DNA of 64,000 bases from NCBI GenBank assembly GCA_910584345.1, contig CAJTZX010000014.1, forward strand, positions 1-64,000, written 5' to 3'. Positions 8,575 through 17,856 of this stretch are shown here, piece by piece (positions within the stretch are counted from its first letter, which is position 1; every line of letters starts with the position of its first letter). The notes under the pieces were generated by a model. That model made no database searches. It saw only the letters and a program-made list of their open reading frames with translations, and was not told the DNA's origin. The translations under genes were made by a program, and so were the position numbers. Origin of the DNA: an uncultured Eubacterium sp. (GTDB taxonomy: Bacteria; Bacillota; Clostridia; Lachnospirales; Lachnospiraceae).

Positions 8575-9197
8575 TGTACAACCATCCAGATATCCTCTGC
8601 GACAGCCTGCGGCTCCTGATTTCCATTAATGATAATCACCCGCTCTTCTCCATGCAGTTTGTCAAACGCTTCCAAATAGTTCTGCCGTACCTGTTCCAGT
8701 CGGGATTGTTCTTCAAATAATTCCTTTTGAAACCGGTTTTTCGAAATGCGTTCCATCGCAAGCTTTGGCTCTATATCAAGAAAAAGATTCACCTCTGGTC
8801 TCAAGATTTCTTTGCATGGTTCATTTGCATGAATCAGCCAGTCCATTGAAAGCTCCACACTTTGATACGCATAAGACGAAAAATAATATCTGTCCATCAG
8901 CACAACCGTACCATTTTCTATTTTGCGCACAACTCCATTTACATCATTCAGCAGATGATCCAATCTGTCTGCTGTGAACAGCGCCGCTATAACCTTTGGA
9001 TCTGCCTGCATCCTCCCCGTCAAAATCTGACGAATCATCGATCCGATCGGCGCATCTGATGGTTCCATCGTCGTATAGAAAGAAATCCTCTTTTCCCGAA
9101 GTCTCTCTGCAAGCAGACGTATCTGCGTACTCTTTCCGCTTCCATCAATTCCTTCAAATGCAATCAACACACCATTATGATTATCTATATGATTCAT
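8538..9197 (-). CDS. tmk: Thymidylate kinase
   Basis: Phosphorylates dTMP to dTDP for DNA synthesis. At 219 residues it is near the family norm. The P-loop FEGIDGSGKS, the LID/DRY motif MDRYYFSSYAYQ with its dTMP-binding Arg, and the DIEP block are present. Essential cytoplasmic enzyme. It is followed on the same strand by the unknown 8039-8494 gene and nudC. Confidence 0.95.
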   Translation of the reverse strand: MNHIDNHNGVLIAFEGIDGSGKSTQIRLLAERLREKRISFYTTMEPSDAPIGSMIRQILTGRMQADPKVIAALFTADRLDHLLNDVNGVVRKIENGTVVLMDRYYFSSYAYQSVELSMDWLIHANEPCKEILRPEVNLFLDIEPKLAMERISKNRFQKELFEEQSRLEQVRQNYLEAFDKLHGEERVIIINGNQEPQAVAEDIWMVVQEYVTVRAAGRV

Positions 9198-9199
9198 AC

Positions 9200-11065
9200 T
9201 TATTTTCTCGACCTTTTCTTAGACTTATTTTTTATTGCTTTTCCATCCACCGAATGGCTTTTCACATTGGTTTCTATCTGCGATGCCGGTACCGGATCCA
9301 GCTGCAGTTTCAGCTTTTTATCTACCATTTCATTTACAGAAACACCAAGGCCCATCAAAACCCAGAAAATCGGAGCAACGGATACCGTAGAGTCATTCAA
9401 TATCGAAACTATCATATACGTAAAGGTAGCAAACATAATACCAGCGCCAAGCACTTCTATACCATCCTTATAAGAAGCTCTCCAGTATAACTTCGCACCT
9501 GTAATAAAATACCATACATAAAATACAATAATTGCTATCATTGCCGGAACCCCGCTCTGCGTAGCTACCTGCAAATAAAAACAGTGCGGTTTGACATCCA
9601 ACGCTGCCTGTGTGCCGGCATACGTCTTATTTACATAATCATTCTGCGGATACGTAACGGTATAAGTATCTGCCCCTGTTCCAAACAAAATGCTGTTTTT
9701 CAGCATTGGTATTGTTTTAGACCAAATCGTTCCTCGTTCCTCAAATACTCTTTCTAAAAACTTAACTGCTACACGCGGCGGATTATTAATCTTATCCCAT
9801 CGTCCAAATATATTATAATAGTAATAAGTATGATCGTCTCCTTTTTTGAAATACCAGGTGATATTATCTGCGACCACCCCTAATGCGACTTCTTCATTCA
9901 AATTTACCGCCTGCACCGTAAAGCCCGGAAACCGCGGATCATCCACAACATAAAGATAGTTATTTTCATCAAATGTATGATTAATGCTCTCATTTTTATC
10001 ATCATACAAAGATACGCTTATATATCCTTCCTCTGTAGTATCATATCTTGTATGAAATACCTCGCCCTGATAGGTGATAGCTATATCATCTTTCGTTTCG
10101 ATTTTTGAAATCGCATGATCCGGCGTCTCAGAAGCCGTAAACAATCTCACAAATTTCTCTATAATCAAATCATTTTTGGATATAAATGCCGCAAAAATAA
10201 CTGCTGCGACAACTGCTGCCGGGACGATAAATTTCCATGCTTTCATGATTTTCTTAAAATAAAATACAATTACAAGTATGCCGGTCAGCGCGAACGCAAC
10301 AATTCCGCTTCGGTTTCCGGATGCAAGCAGACATACCAAAGACGCAACAAGCATAACCGCATAGACCGCCTTCATATACCATTTTTTATGTCGGATCAGC
10401 AGCGCAACCTCCATTGGAATCATCAATGCAAAATACGAGGCTACATAGTTTGGATTATATACCGTTAAAAAAACTCTCCCTTTTTCAAACGCCAAATCAA
10501 TTCCATAGTCACTGGCCCTGCCGCCTGTAATCAATTCCTGGCCAATATGTGTCATAAAAAAATCATACCCGGCCGCCTGTCCCACACCAAGCGCAAGCAT
10601 TACCGCCAGACCGATTGTCATCCATTTCATCACACAATCCAGCTCATCAAATGTATTTACAAACTGATACGCATAAAAAGCTATGACACAATAGCTTAGC
10701 AACACCCACAATGTTTCAAAAACTTCCATAGAGCCATGAATGCCAAAATATTTATACTGCGAAAATAGTGTTGACAACAATGTAAATGCTGCATACACAA
10801 GCACCGGAATAAATTGATAACTCAGCTTAAACTCCATCTGTTTCGCTTTGTACCGAAACGCAAGCAAAATACACATCACCACGCCAATCACAGTGATTGC
10901 AATCGCCTTATGGTACATAAAAAAATCAAATTTTTCCACCTCTAGCGAAGCCCATCCAAATTGAATCAAATTAGGCTGGTATTTCTGCACAAATACAATG
11001 AGCGGCACAATGGTCAATAATAAAATCAATGGAACCAAATAGTAGGTTGATTTTCTCTTATTCAT
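9200..11065 (-). CDS. O-antigen ligase/Wzy-like polytopic membrane protein
   Basis: About 621 residues with around ten or more membrane segments and a large hydrophilic loop (about residues 300-430). The arrangement of the hydrophobic segments and the conserved region around GNRSG and GTGAD fit the Wzy_C (O-antigen ligase/polymerase) family. In Gram-positives such proteins polymerise or ligate capsular or wall glycans. The start at 11065 has GGAAGGG nine bases upstream. Stop and tmk start are two bases apart, so it is translationally linked to tmk. The substrate cannot be inferred. Confidence 0.8.
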   Translation of the reverse strand: MNKRKSTYYLVPLILLLTIVPLIVFVQKYQPNLIQFGWASLEVEKFDFFMYHKAIAITVIGVVMCILLAFRYKAKQMEFKLSYQFIPVLVYAAFTLLSTLFSQYKYFGIHGSMEVFETLWVLLSYCVIAFYAYQFVNTFDELDCVMKWMTIGLAVMLALGVGQAAGYDFFMTHIGQELITGGRASDYGIDLAFEKGRVFLTVYNPNYVASYFALMIPMEVALLIRHKKWYMKAVYAVMLVASLVCLLASGNRSGIVAFALTGILVIVFYFKKIMKAWKFIVPAAVVAAVIFAAFISKNDLIIEKFVRLFTASETPDHAISKIETKDDIAITYQGEVFHTRYDTTEEGYISVSLYDDKNESINHTFDENNYLYVVDDPRFPGFTVQAVNLNEEVALGVVADNITWYFKKGDDHTYYYYNIFGRWDKINNPPRVAVKFLERVFEERGTIWSKTIPMLKNSILFGTGADTYTVTYPQNDYVNKTYAGTQAALDVKPHCFYLQVATQSGVPAMIAIIVFYVWYFITGAKLYWRASYKDGIEVLGAGIMFATFTYMIVSILNDSTVSVAPIFWVLMGLGVSVNEMVDKKLKLQLDPVPASQIETNVKSHSVDGKAIKNKSKKRSRK

Positions 11066-11216
11066 AAATACAATCCCTTCCTTCATTATTGTAAAGTACT
11101 TCGCTATTATATACTATTTTAGGATAAAAATCTATCTCTTTTCGTTATGTCTTCTGAAAATAGCAGATATTGTCCCCATCTTCATTTTTATTATTTAATT
11201 TATAGGTGATTTACAC

Positions 11217-11245
11217 TTGACAATTGATTCGAATAAAGTTATTAT
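11217..11245 (+). promoter_or_regulatory. Candidate sigma-A promoter of the RiPP-1 locus
   Basis: A perfect -35 TTGACA at 11217-11222 is followed after 17 bases by TATTAT at 11240-11245, in a very AT-rich stretch. It lies about 90 bases upstream of the precursor start. No other gene starts between them. Confidence 0.55.
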
Positions 11246-11332
11246 TATAGTATAAATTACCAGAGCAGCTCGATAATTTGTATGTATTTGTCAGCACTTT
11301 GCTGAATAAATTAATCGAGGGGAGGAAGAATT

Positions 11333-11482
11333 ATGGGTGAATACAATGCAGATCCTTATAGTTTACAGTGCTTAGTTATATGTGGCGGTGGATGCACTCT
11401 TACTTGTGTAGTTGACTCAGGCATACCAGTGTTTGATACTGTTGGAATCGCTATGTCTATAAATTCAGACTTCGATAGCTAA
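11333..11482 (+). CDS. RiPP-1 precursor peptide, four-Cys, subtilosin-like C-terminal half
   Basis: A 49-residue peptide with a strong ribosome site (GGGGAGGAAG). Cysteines sit at 13, 17, 21 and 25 (spacing CX3CX3CX3C) around a GGG turn. After the last Cys, VVDSGIPVFD aligns with the CLVDGPIPDFE segment of subtilosin A, sharing Cys, Asp, Ile-Pro, Phe and a later Gly. The first 10-12 residues would be a short leader. The gene is followed by a stem-loop and then two radical-SAM enzymes. Known chemistry for such peptides is thioether bonding from Cys to alpha (sactipeptide) or beta/gamma carbons (ranthipeptide). The bond type cannot be read from sequence. Confidence 0.8.
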   Translation: MGEYNADPYSLQCLVICGGGCTLTCVVDSGIPVFDTVGIAMSINSDFDS

Positions 11483-11507
11483 TATAATGGCACGTATGTT
11501 AAGACCC

Positions 11508-11552
11508 CTGTACGATTTGCCTTTTGATTGCATTTCGTACAGTGGCCTTTTC
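11508..11552 (+). terminator. Stem-loop attenuator between RiPP-1 precursor and enzymes
   Basis: CTGTACGA at 11508-11515 pairs with TCGTACAG at 11535-11542, with additional inner and outer pairs, followed by CCTTTTCT. It lies 25 bases after the precursor stop and before the ribosome site of the first radical-SAM gene. It would give excess precursor transcript over enzyme transcript. Confidence 0.7.
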
Positions 11553-11575
11553 TATAGCAATAACGGGAGGAAAAT

Positions 11576-12979
11576 ATGATAAATCCTATCTATTTTAAAA
11601 CCACGAATCACAATAAATATATATATGATAATAGCACAAGAATGGTTCTACCAGTAAATAACTATAACATTACTAATGAGCATATAAAAGATTCAACTAT
11701 TATCGATGAACGGCTACTTACCGAAATCCAAAAAGACTATCCAGATATACCATTATTTGCTGATATCAATATCAAAGAACAACAAGAAGAATTACTCAAT
11801 CATTGTTTTCAGCACGTACATGAAAATGGAATCAGGCAATTAATCTTAATGATAACCGAACAATGTAATTTTCGATGTAACTATTGTATTTACTCAGATA
11901 TGTATTCATACTCACGATACCATAGTTTTAATTCCATGTCATGGTCAATTGCAAAAAAATCAATCGATTATTATATGGCATTTAACAAAGAGAGCCTTAC
12001 CTATAATCCTACGCTTTTGCCATGTATAGGTTTTTATGGCGGAGAAGCCCTTATCAACTGGAATTTGATTGTTAAAGTTGTTAATTATGTGGAAAGTAAC
12101 TATCGAAAAACATTTAATAATTTAATGTATTCTATTACAACAAATGGCAGTTTGATGGACAGAGAAAAAATTATTTTCATGCTTGAACATAATTTCTTTA
12201 TTAATATTAGTATTGATGGTTATAAGGAAAATCACAATCGCAATAGAAAATATGTTTCCGGTAAAGCCACTTTCGAAGACATTATGAAAAACATTTCCAT
12301 ATTAGAAGAAGAGTTTAAAAAAAGAAATAAACCGGAAAAAAATCTAACATCTTACCAATTTGTAATGACTTACGACAATGAAACTTCTATAAATAAACTG
12401 ATAGAAGAAGCTGATAAAAATTCAGAGCTGTATGCTCATTTTGCCAGAATGAGTAAAGTTAGAGGAATTGATACAAATTATTATTCAAATCAATGTTCTG
12501 AAACGAGAATAAATAACGAAATTGCATTTCATATAAAAAAATATATGCAAAATGAAACTAAAAACAAAATAGCAGAAATTTTATATAAACAAAATGTATT
12601 AATACCAGCTTTCAATACTCAGTTTTCTAATAATATTTCAGGAGGAACCTGTATTGCTGGTGAAAAACTGGCTGTTTCATCTGACGGAAAATTTTATATC
12701 TGTGAAAAAATTGACTATCAGTCTCCTATAGGTGATGTTGACCATGGACTTGACTTTAAGTTACAGCATAAATACCTGAAAGAATACTTTGATATGAGAA
12801 ATAAGCATTGTATAGATTGCAACTTGTCAAACATATGTAATCAATGCTATTCGCAATGCTCAAATGGAGATGGTAATTTCAACTTAAATTTAGAAATGTG
12901 TGAAAAAATGAAAAAAAATGCTGCACAAATTTTTTCTATTTATTACACTGCACGCGAAAATAGAGTTGATTTTATATAA
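11576..12979 (+). CDS. RiPP-1 radical SAM/SPASM maturase A
   Basis: 467 residues. The radical-SAM cluster motif is C97xxxC101xxC104 (TEQCNFRCNYC). The C-terminal SPASM region carries further Cys for auxiliary Fe-S clusters (CIAGEK, CEKID, CIDCNLSNICNQCYSQC). The size and C-terminal Cys pattern resemble clostridial Cys-rich peptide maturases (CcpM type). Predicted to form thioether crosslinks in the 49-residue precursor. The N-terminal 90 residues could hold a peptide-recognition region. The DNA is much more AT-rich than the flanking housekeeping genes, which points to transfer. Confidence 0.88.
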   Translation: MINPIYFKTTNHNKYIYDNSTRMVLPVNNYNITNEHIKDSTIIDERLLTEIQKDYPDIPLFADINIKEQQEELLNHCFQHVHENGIRQLILMITEQCNFRCNYCIYSDMYSYSRYHSFNSMSWSIAKKSIDYYMAFNKESLTYNPTLLPCIGFYGGEALINWNLIVKVVNYVESNYRKTFNNLMYSITTNGSLMDREKIIFMLEHNFFINISIDGYKENHNRNRKYVSGKATFEDIMKNISILEEEFKKRNKPEKNLTSYQFVMTYDNETSINKLIEEADKNSELYAHFARMSKVRGIDTNYYSNQCSETRINNEIAFHIKKYMQNETKNKIAEILYKQNVLIPAFNTQFSNNISGGTCIAGEKLAVSSDGKFYICEKIDYQSPIGDVDHGLDFKLQHKYLKEYFDMRNKHCIDCNLSNICNQCYSQCSNGDGNFNLNLEMCEKMKKNAAQIFSIYYTARENRVDFI

Positions 12980-12996
12980 ATCGAGAGGTGATATGA

Positions 12997-14220
12997 ATGT
13001 ACTTTACATTAAATGCAAATATGAAAATGGTTGCAGGTATAAACAGATATGTTTGCCATTCCTTACTTGACGGCAAAATATATTTTTTTGATGCTATACA
13101 TAAAAATATAATTGCAGAACTCTTGCATAAAAAAAGTCTTGCAGAACTTAAAGAAAAATATGATGAAAAAGACATTGACAATGTACAAAAATTCCTTATT
13201 GAAAAGCATATTGGATTCTTTGAAAGCTCCAAAACTACCTATGTTTCTACTATAAAAAAAAGCCCCTTTAAAAATTCAGTTGAACGAATGAAAAAATTTT
13301 CAATAGATAGTATCATGATTAGATTAAACGGTGACTGCAACCTGAATTGTAGTTACTGCACCAAAAGAAATGATATCATAAAAGTTCCATGCATGTGTTT
13401 TAAATCGTTAGAAAAAGAAAATGTTTATGTTTATGAGAGCATAGATCAGGCCCAGAAATTAGGAGTTCGTCAAATTGAACTTATTGGAGGAGAGCCTTTT
13501 TTACACAAAGACAAAGTTTTTCAGATATTAGATAGCTATAAAAATGCTCCTTTGCATTTTGTAATATATACAAATGGAATTCATTTAAATAAAAATGATA
13601 TCATAAGGTTGAGAGAACGTAAAGTATATATCATTCTTAGAGTATTTACCTTTAGAAAAGAATATGAATACCAAATTACAGGAACTAATGGCTATGAATA
13701 TTCTATAAAAGAAAAAATGAAACTGCTTGATTTGCTCAATCTAAACTATCATGTTGAATTTGTTATAAATAAATATACTGAAAAAGAATTGAAAGATCCA
13801 TTTATAATAAAACTAATACAACAAAATAAGCTACAAACAAAATATGCCTTGCCTTCTGCAAAAGATTCTTTATCTTATGAAAAACCCTTAAAAATAAAAA
13901 TCAGAAATAGTATAATATGGTTGGAAAATTATGAACAAGCAGAAAACACAAACTTATGTTTCAGAAAAGGTTCTTTCATTGATGCCGATGGCAGTATTTA
14001 TCCTTGTATTGGTTTAACACACTCAACTTATAAATGGGGAAATATGAAAAACGGGTTATATAAAGTATACCAAGCAGAAAAGCATAAAAAATTCTGGAAT
14101 ATGAGTAACGAAAACGATCCTGAATGCAAAAATTGCGCGGAACGATTAATGTGCATAAACTGCAAAGCATATAAAATTCAGTCATCTAATAACGAATTTA
14201 AGTGTTGTGACAAACAGTAA
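12997..14220 (+). CDS. RiPP-1 radical SAM/SPASM protein B
   Basis: 407 residues. Residues about 1-100 look like a PqqD-type RiPP recognition element (strand-helix pattern with the region DIDNVQKFLIEKHIGFF). The radical-SAM motif is C114xxxC118xxC121 (NGDCNLNCSYC), with GGEPFLHKD as the SAM-binding motif. SPASM-type cysteines lie near the C-terminus (CKNCAERLMCINC). It starts 17 bases after the stop of maturase A. Two radical-SAM enzymes for one four-Cys precursor suggests either division of labour or an inactive partner, although both retain the cluster motif. Confidence 0.87.
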   Translation: MYFTLNANMKMVAGINRYVCHSLLDGKIYFFDAIHKNIIAELLHKKSLAELKEKYDEKDIDNVQKFLIEKHIGFFESSKTTYVSTIKKSPFKNSVERMKKFSIDSIMIRLNGDCNLNCSYCTKRNDIIKVPCMCFKSLEKENVYVYESIDQAQKLGVRQIELIGGEPFLHKDKVFQILDSYKNAPLHFVIYTNGIHLNKNDIIRLRERKVYIILRVFTFRKEYEYQITGTNGYEYSIKEKMKLLDLLNLNYHVEFVINKYTEKELKDPFIIKLIQQNKLQTKYALPSAKDSLSYEKPLKIKIRNSIIWLENYEQAENTNLCFRKGSFIDADGSIYPCIGLTHSTYKWGNMKNGLYKVYQAEKHKKFWNMSNENDPECKNCAERLMCINCKAYKIQSSNNEFKCCDKQ

Positions 14221-14229
14221 GGAGTCCTT

Positions 14230-14877
14230 ATGTCTGAAATTTATTTAGAGCTTTTAAATATCAATAAAAAAATTGATTCTTTCTCTTTAGATCATATATC
14301 TTATCAATTTAAGCAGGCACATTTGTATTACCTGCAAGGTAAAAATGGTTCAGGTAAAACAACTTTATTTAATATCATAGCCGGATTCATATTTCCTGAT
14401 TCAGGAAAAGTCTTATTTTGGGGTAAAACGATAAAAGGAAATGAAAATTTTATTAAAAACAAATTTGCCTTTATCCCGAACTATGTAGCATTACCCTCAC
14501 ATGTTACCCCAAAATTTCTTTCTAACTTGTATAACAGTATGTACTGCAGCTTTAATTCGAATCGCTTTATTGAGCATCTATACAAGCTCAAAATTAATGA
14601 CAAAAATCAGCCAATTGGTTCTATGTCAGATGGAATGAAAAAGAAAGTCCTTATAGCATTAGAGTTATCCTATGATCCGGATATTTTAATTGCTGATGAA
14701 ATTTGTAATAATTTAGATGAATCTGCCATTTTATATTTATTTGAACAGCTTGAAAATCTAAGAGTTCAAAATAAAAGCCTGGTAATCATTACATCTCATG
14801 ATAAGCGAGAACTTATGAAATATGATCCGATTATTATCGATCTTAAAAATGGAAGAATAGCAGGAGAATTTGTATGA
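14230..14877 (+). CDS. ABC transporter ATP-binding protein (RiPP-1 self-resistance/efflux)
   Basis: 215 residues with Walker A GKNGSGKTT, signature MSDGMKKKV (degenerate LSGGQ) and Walker B ILIADEICN followed by a switch His (TSHDKRE). It overlaps the next gene by four bases (ATGA). With the two membrane proteins downstream it forms a BcrA/AlbC-like three-component transporter, typical of lantibiotic and sactipeptide immunity. The Walker B Asp-Glu is present, so ATP hydrolysis is plausible. Confidence 0.88.
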   Translation: MSEIYLELLNINKKIDSFSLDHISYQFKQAHLYYLQGKNGSGKTTLFNIIAGFIFPDSGKVLFWGKTIKGNENFIKNKFAFIPNYVALPSHVTPKFLSNLYNSMYCSFNSNRFIEHLYKLKINDKNQPIGSMSDGMKKKVLIALELSYDPDILIADEICNNLDESAILYLFEQLENLRVQNKSLVIITSHDKRELMKYDPIIIDLKNGRIAGEFV

Positions 14878-15509
14878 AATATTTATTATTAGTAGATTTT
14901 AAAAGCGTCAAAAAATTATTAATTATATATTATACTATCATTCTACTTGTGACTGTCGTTATATATCCTATCGCAGGATGGATTGGCATCCTTTTTATCA
15001 TTAAGATAGAAAGAGACATATGCAAATCAAATGCCATAATGGAATTACCGAAATTATACAAAAATTTTCCTGATAAAAACCTTTATCCTGATGAAAAAAA
15101 TCTATTGTTTTATCTAGTAATTTCAGGAGCTTTTATTTTATGGGGAATCAGCTGTTTTTTCATTAAAGTTGAAGATTTTGCACTCCTTAGCGATAAATTA
15201 AGACTTATACTGGGACTTAGTATGTTTGGTATGTCCATATGCAACGTATATCACATAAGTTGGCTTCATTTTTTCTTTAAATATGGAGATACTCAAAAAT
15301 GCCGACAGATTATTAGCAAATTTTATATTATTCTTGCTTTTTCAGTTGTTTTTTTGACTAAAAATGATTATGTTTATAAAAAACTGGGTAGAATTTTCGA
15401 ATTCAGCTGCCAAACATGTATTATTTTAACTGCAATCAATATTATATTAACATTATTTTCTTATATAATTGCAAGAAAATCTTATGAAAAGAGTGAGGTA
15501 TTTAAATGA
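14874..15509 (+). CDS. RiPP-1 membrane permease subunit 1
   Basis: 211 residues with about six hydrophobic segments and no recognised motif. It overlaps the ATPase gene upstream and the next membrane gene downstream by four bases each. This gene order fits a permease subunit of an immunity ABC transporter. Very AT-rich codon use matches its neighbours. Confidence 0.75.
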   Translation: MKYLLLVDFKSVKKLLIIYYTIILLVTVVIYPIAGWIGILFIIKIERDICKSNAIMELPKLYKNFPDKNLYPDEKNLLFYLVISGAFILWGISCFFIKVEDFALLSDKLRLILGLSMFGMSICNVYHISWLHFFFKYGDTQKCRQIISKFYIILAFSVVFLTKNDYVYKKLGRIFEFSCQTCIILTAINIILTLFSYIIARKSYEKSEVFK

Positions 15510-16063
15510 AATGGCTATTTTTGAATGATATAAAATTATCAGTAAAAGGCTTTTTATTATATTACGTTCTGCTTATATTTTCTTATATTACAAAATATAA
15601 GTTACCTATACATCTGCTGCAGGGACTCGTTTATTTTTATTGTACACTTAATATACTTTATAGCGATTTTTCTAATCATACCGCCTGTTTTTATACATTG
15701 TTTCCCAAAAAAAGATACTTCTTAATTATTCAAAAAAATATAACTATTTTGATATTTATTATCATTCTAAATATGTCGTCATTTTTACTTTTTTCTGACA
15801 CGATAAATTATTTTTTAAATTCAGTATGCTTATATTGGCTGATGGGAAGTATTCTTCTTCTATTCTTTTTTCATTTCAAGATTGCTTATGCAAGCAGCCT
15901 GATGCAGATTGCAATCTATTGCTTATATTTTATTATGTACTCAATGAATAAATATTTTAAGCAATTTGAATTGAATCATATATTAATATTAACAATAGTA
16001 TTAATACTAAATACACTAAATATCATACTATATCGCTCTAAAAATTTTATGACCAATGAATAA
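15506..16063 (+). CDS. RiPP-1 membrane permease subunit 2
   Basis: 185 residues, about five or six membrane segments, lysine-flanked. No motif recognised. Translationally coupled to the preceding gene. Probably the second permease half of the transporter whose ATPase is encoded at 14230-14877; a separate immunity protein is also possible. Confidence 0.7.
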   Translation: MKWLFLNDIKLSVKGFLLYYVLLIFSYITKYKLPIHLLQGLVYFYCTLNILYSDFSNHTACFYTLFPKKRYFLIIQKNITILIFIIILNMSSFLLFSDTINYFLNSVCLYWLMGSILLLFFFHFKIAYASSLMQIAIYCLYFIMYSMNKYFKQFELNHILILTIVLILNTLNIILYRSKNFMTNE

Positions 16064-16083
16064 CAGAAAGGGTAAATTAAATA

Positions 16084-17763
16084 GTGAAAAAACAAATCAT
16101 TTGGAAAGAACTATTATTTTTATCACCTTATTTAAAACCATATAAAATAAAAACCTTTATCTACTTGATAATTATCATAGGATTATCAATATTAGCTTTG
16201 CCACTTCCCGCTCTTAACGGAGCATGTATGGATATGCTAACAGCACAGAATCAATATCCTAAGTTTTTCTTTTTTATATTCTTAATTTTATTTATAAATA
16301 TATCAAAATTTATGATATCCAAATCCATCAAAAAAAATGTAGGAAGACTTGGAAATCATATTGTTAAAGATCTGAAAATGGATTTAATCCTTAAATCATT
16401 TTACCTTCCAATGGACTACATCGACAGTATTAATGGTGGTTATCTTTTTTCAAGAATAAATGAATGTGAAAATATAAGAAGATTATTTTCTACTAATTTG
16501 GTGACACTATTATTAGGAATACTGGATTTGATGTTATCATTCATCGCTATTATATTTATCAGTACAAAGATGACTATGATTACTCTATCATTTATTCCTC
16601 TACTATATTTCTTAATAAAATATAATTCAGAAAAACTTACACAAGCCACAACAGTAGTTGCAGAACAAAACGCAAAAGTGACAAGTACCATTGTAAACAT
16701 TCTAAACAGCATAAAATTTATCAAAATATTAAATCTTTATCATTTTCAAACACAAAATACAAACCGCGAACTGGAACAGTTATTAAACACTCAAAATGAA
16801 CAGGTTAAATGGAATACCAACTATACAGAATCTATCCAATTAATAAGCAGCTTACATAATCTTCTTATTTTAGCAGTAGCCGGATATTTCATTTTTACAG
16901 GAAAAATGTCCATCGGCTTATATATAACATATATAGGCTATAGCGGAAAATTATTTGGAAATGTGCTTTCGTTTTCCAGCTTTAGCGTATTAATCAATCC
17001 GGTTATCGTAAGCATTAAAAGAATAAAAGAGTTTTATCATATAGATCAGGAAAAAAACGGCCCTGACAAATGCGAACGTTCTGTTGAAAAAATAAGAATC
17101 GATCATATTTCCTTTCATTATGGTAGTTCAAAGAACAAATACATATTAAATAATCTGACTTTCACAATATCCAAAAACAAACCCGTTTTATTAATCGGAA
17201 ATAACGGCTCAGGAAAAACAACATTACTCTCTTTGCTTTTAGGCCTATACGATGTACAAAAGGGCAATATCACTATTGGAAATATAAATATTAATTCATT
17301 AAACAAAGAAGATTTAAGAAATCAGATATCTTACATGTCTCAAGATACAGGGATTTTTGAAGGAAGCCTGGAGGAAAATCTATTAATTGGTTCCAAAGAT
17401 TCCATAAATATCATTCAGAAATTAAAAGAATTGCGGCTTGAAAACATGTTTGAAAAACTTGGGCTTAATTTAAATCATCCTATTACGCATAATGGCACAA
17501 ATCTATCCGGAGGACAAAAACAAATTATTACTTTTCTAAGAGTTGCGCTTCAAAATCGGCAAATAGTAATTTTAGATGAACCAACAAATTCATTAGATGT
17601 ATCTTCCAAATATGATCTTATACAATTTATAAAAGAACATTGTATAGCCAAAAAAATTCTTATTATAGTAACACATGATGAAAAACTGGCAGCAGACTTC
17701 GAATGTTTTGAAACGCAAACAATAAAATTAACAGAAAGTTCGGAAAACACATCATATCCATAA
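16084..17763 (+). CDS. ABC exporter (fused membrane and ATPase domains) for RiPP-1
   Basis: 559 residues, GTG start. Residues about 20-300 are a six-helix type IV exporter membrane domain. The ATPase has Walker A GNNGSGKTT, signature NLSGGQKQI, Walker B IVILDEPTNSLD and the switch VTHDEK. There is no N-terminal C39 peptidase domain, so it should export the modified peptide but not cut the leader. No separate leader protease gene is visible in this locus. Confidence 0.88.
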   Translation: MKKQIIWKELLFLSPYLKPYKIKTFIYLIIIIGLSILALPLPALNGACMDMLTAQNQYPKFFFFIFLILFINISKFMISKSIKKNVGRLGNHIVKDLKMDLILKSFYLPMDYIDSINGGYLFSRINECENIRRLFSTNLVTLLLGILDLMLSFIAIIFISTKMTMITLSFIPLLYFLIKYNSEKLTQATTVVAEQNAKVTSTIVNILNSIKFIKILNLYHFQTQNTNRELEQLLNTQNEQVKWNTNYTESIQLISSLHNLLILAVAGYFIFTGKMSIGLYITYIGYSGKLFGNVLSFSSFSVLINPVIVSIKRIKEFYHIDQEKNGPDKCERSVEKIRIDHISFHYGSSKNKYILNNLTFTISKNKPVLLIGNNGSGKTTLLSLLLGLYDVQKGNITIGNININSLNKEDLRNQISYMSQDTGIFEGSLEENLLIGSKDSINIIQKLKELRLENMFEKLGLNLNHPITHNGTNLSGGQKQIITFLRVALQNRQIVILDEPTNSLDVSSKYDLIQFIKEHCIAKKILIIVTHDEKLAADFECFETQTIKLTESSENTSYP

Positions 17764-17813
17764 TCATTTTATTGAATTTCTCAGCTGTAATATTAGGAAC
17801 TGTATGTAAATAT

Positions 17814-17845
17814 AAAGACCTCAGCCATTCTATTCTGAGGTCTTT
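17814..17845. terminator. Bidirectional terminator between RiPP-1 and mannanase
   Basis: AAAGACCTCAG at 17814-17824 pairs perfectly with CTGAGGTCTTT at 17835-17845, followed by TTTTC on the plus strand and an A/T-rich tail on the minus strand. It lies between two convergent genes. Confidence 0.85.
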
Positions 17846-17856
17846 TCAAAAAACTA

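Noticed and set aside
10115..10468. Antisense reading frame over the O-antigen ligase gene
   Set aside because: No ribosome site and atypical composition; it mirrors the codon structure of the real gene.
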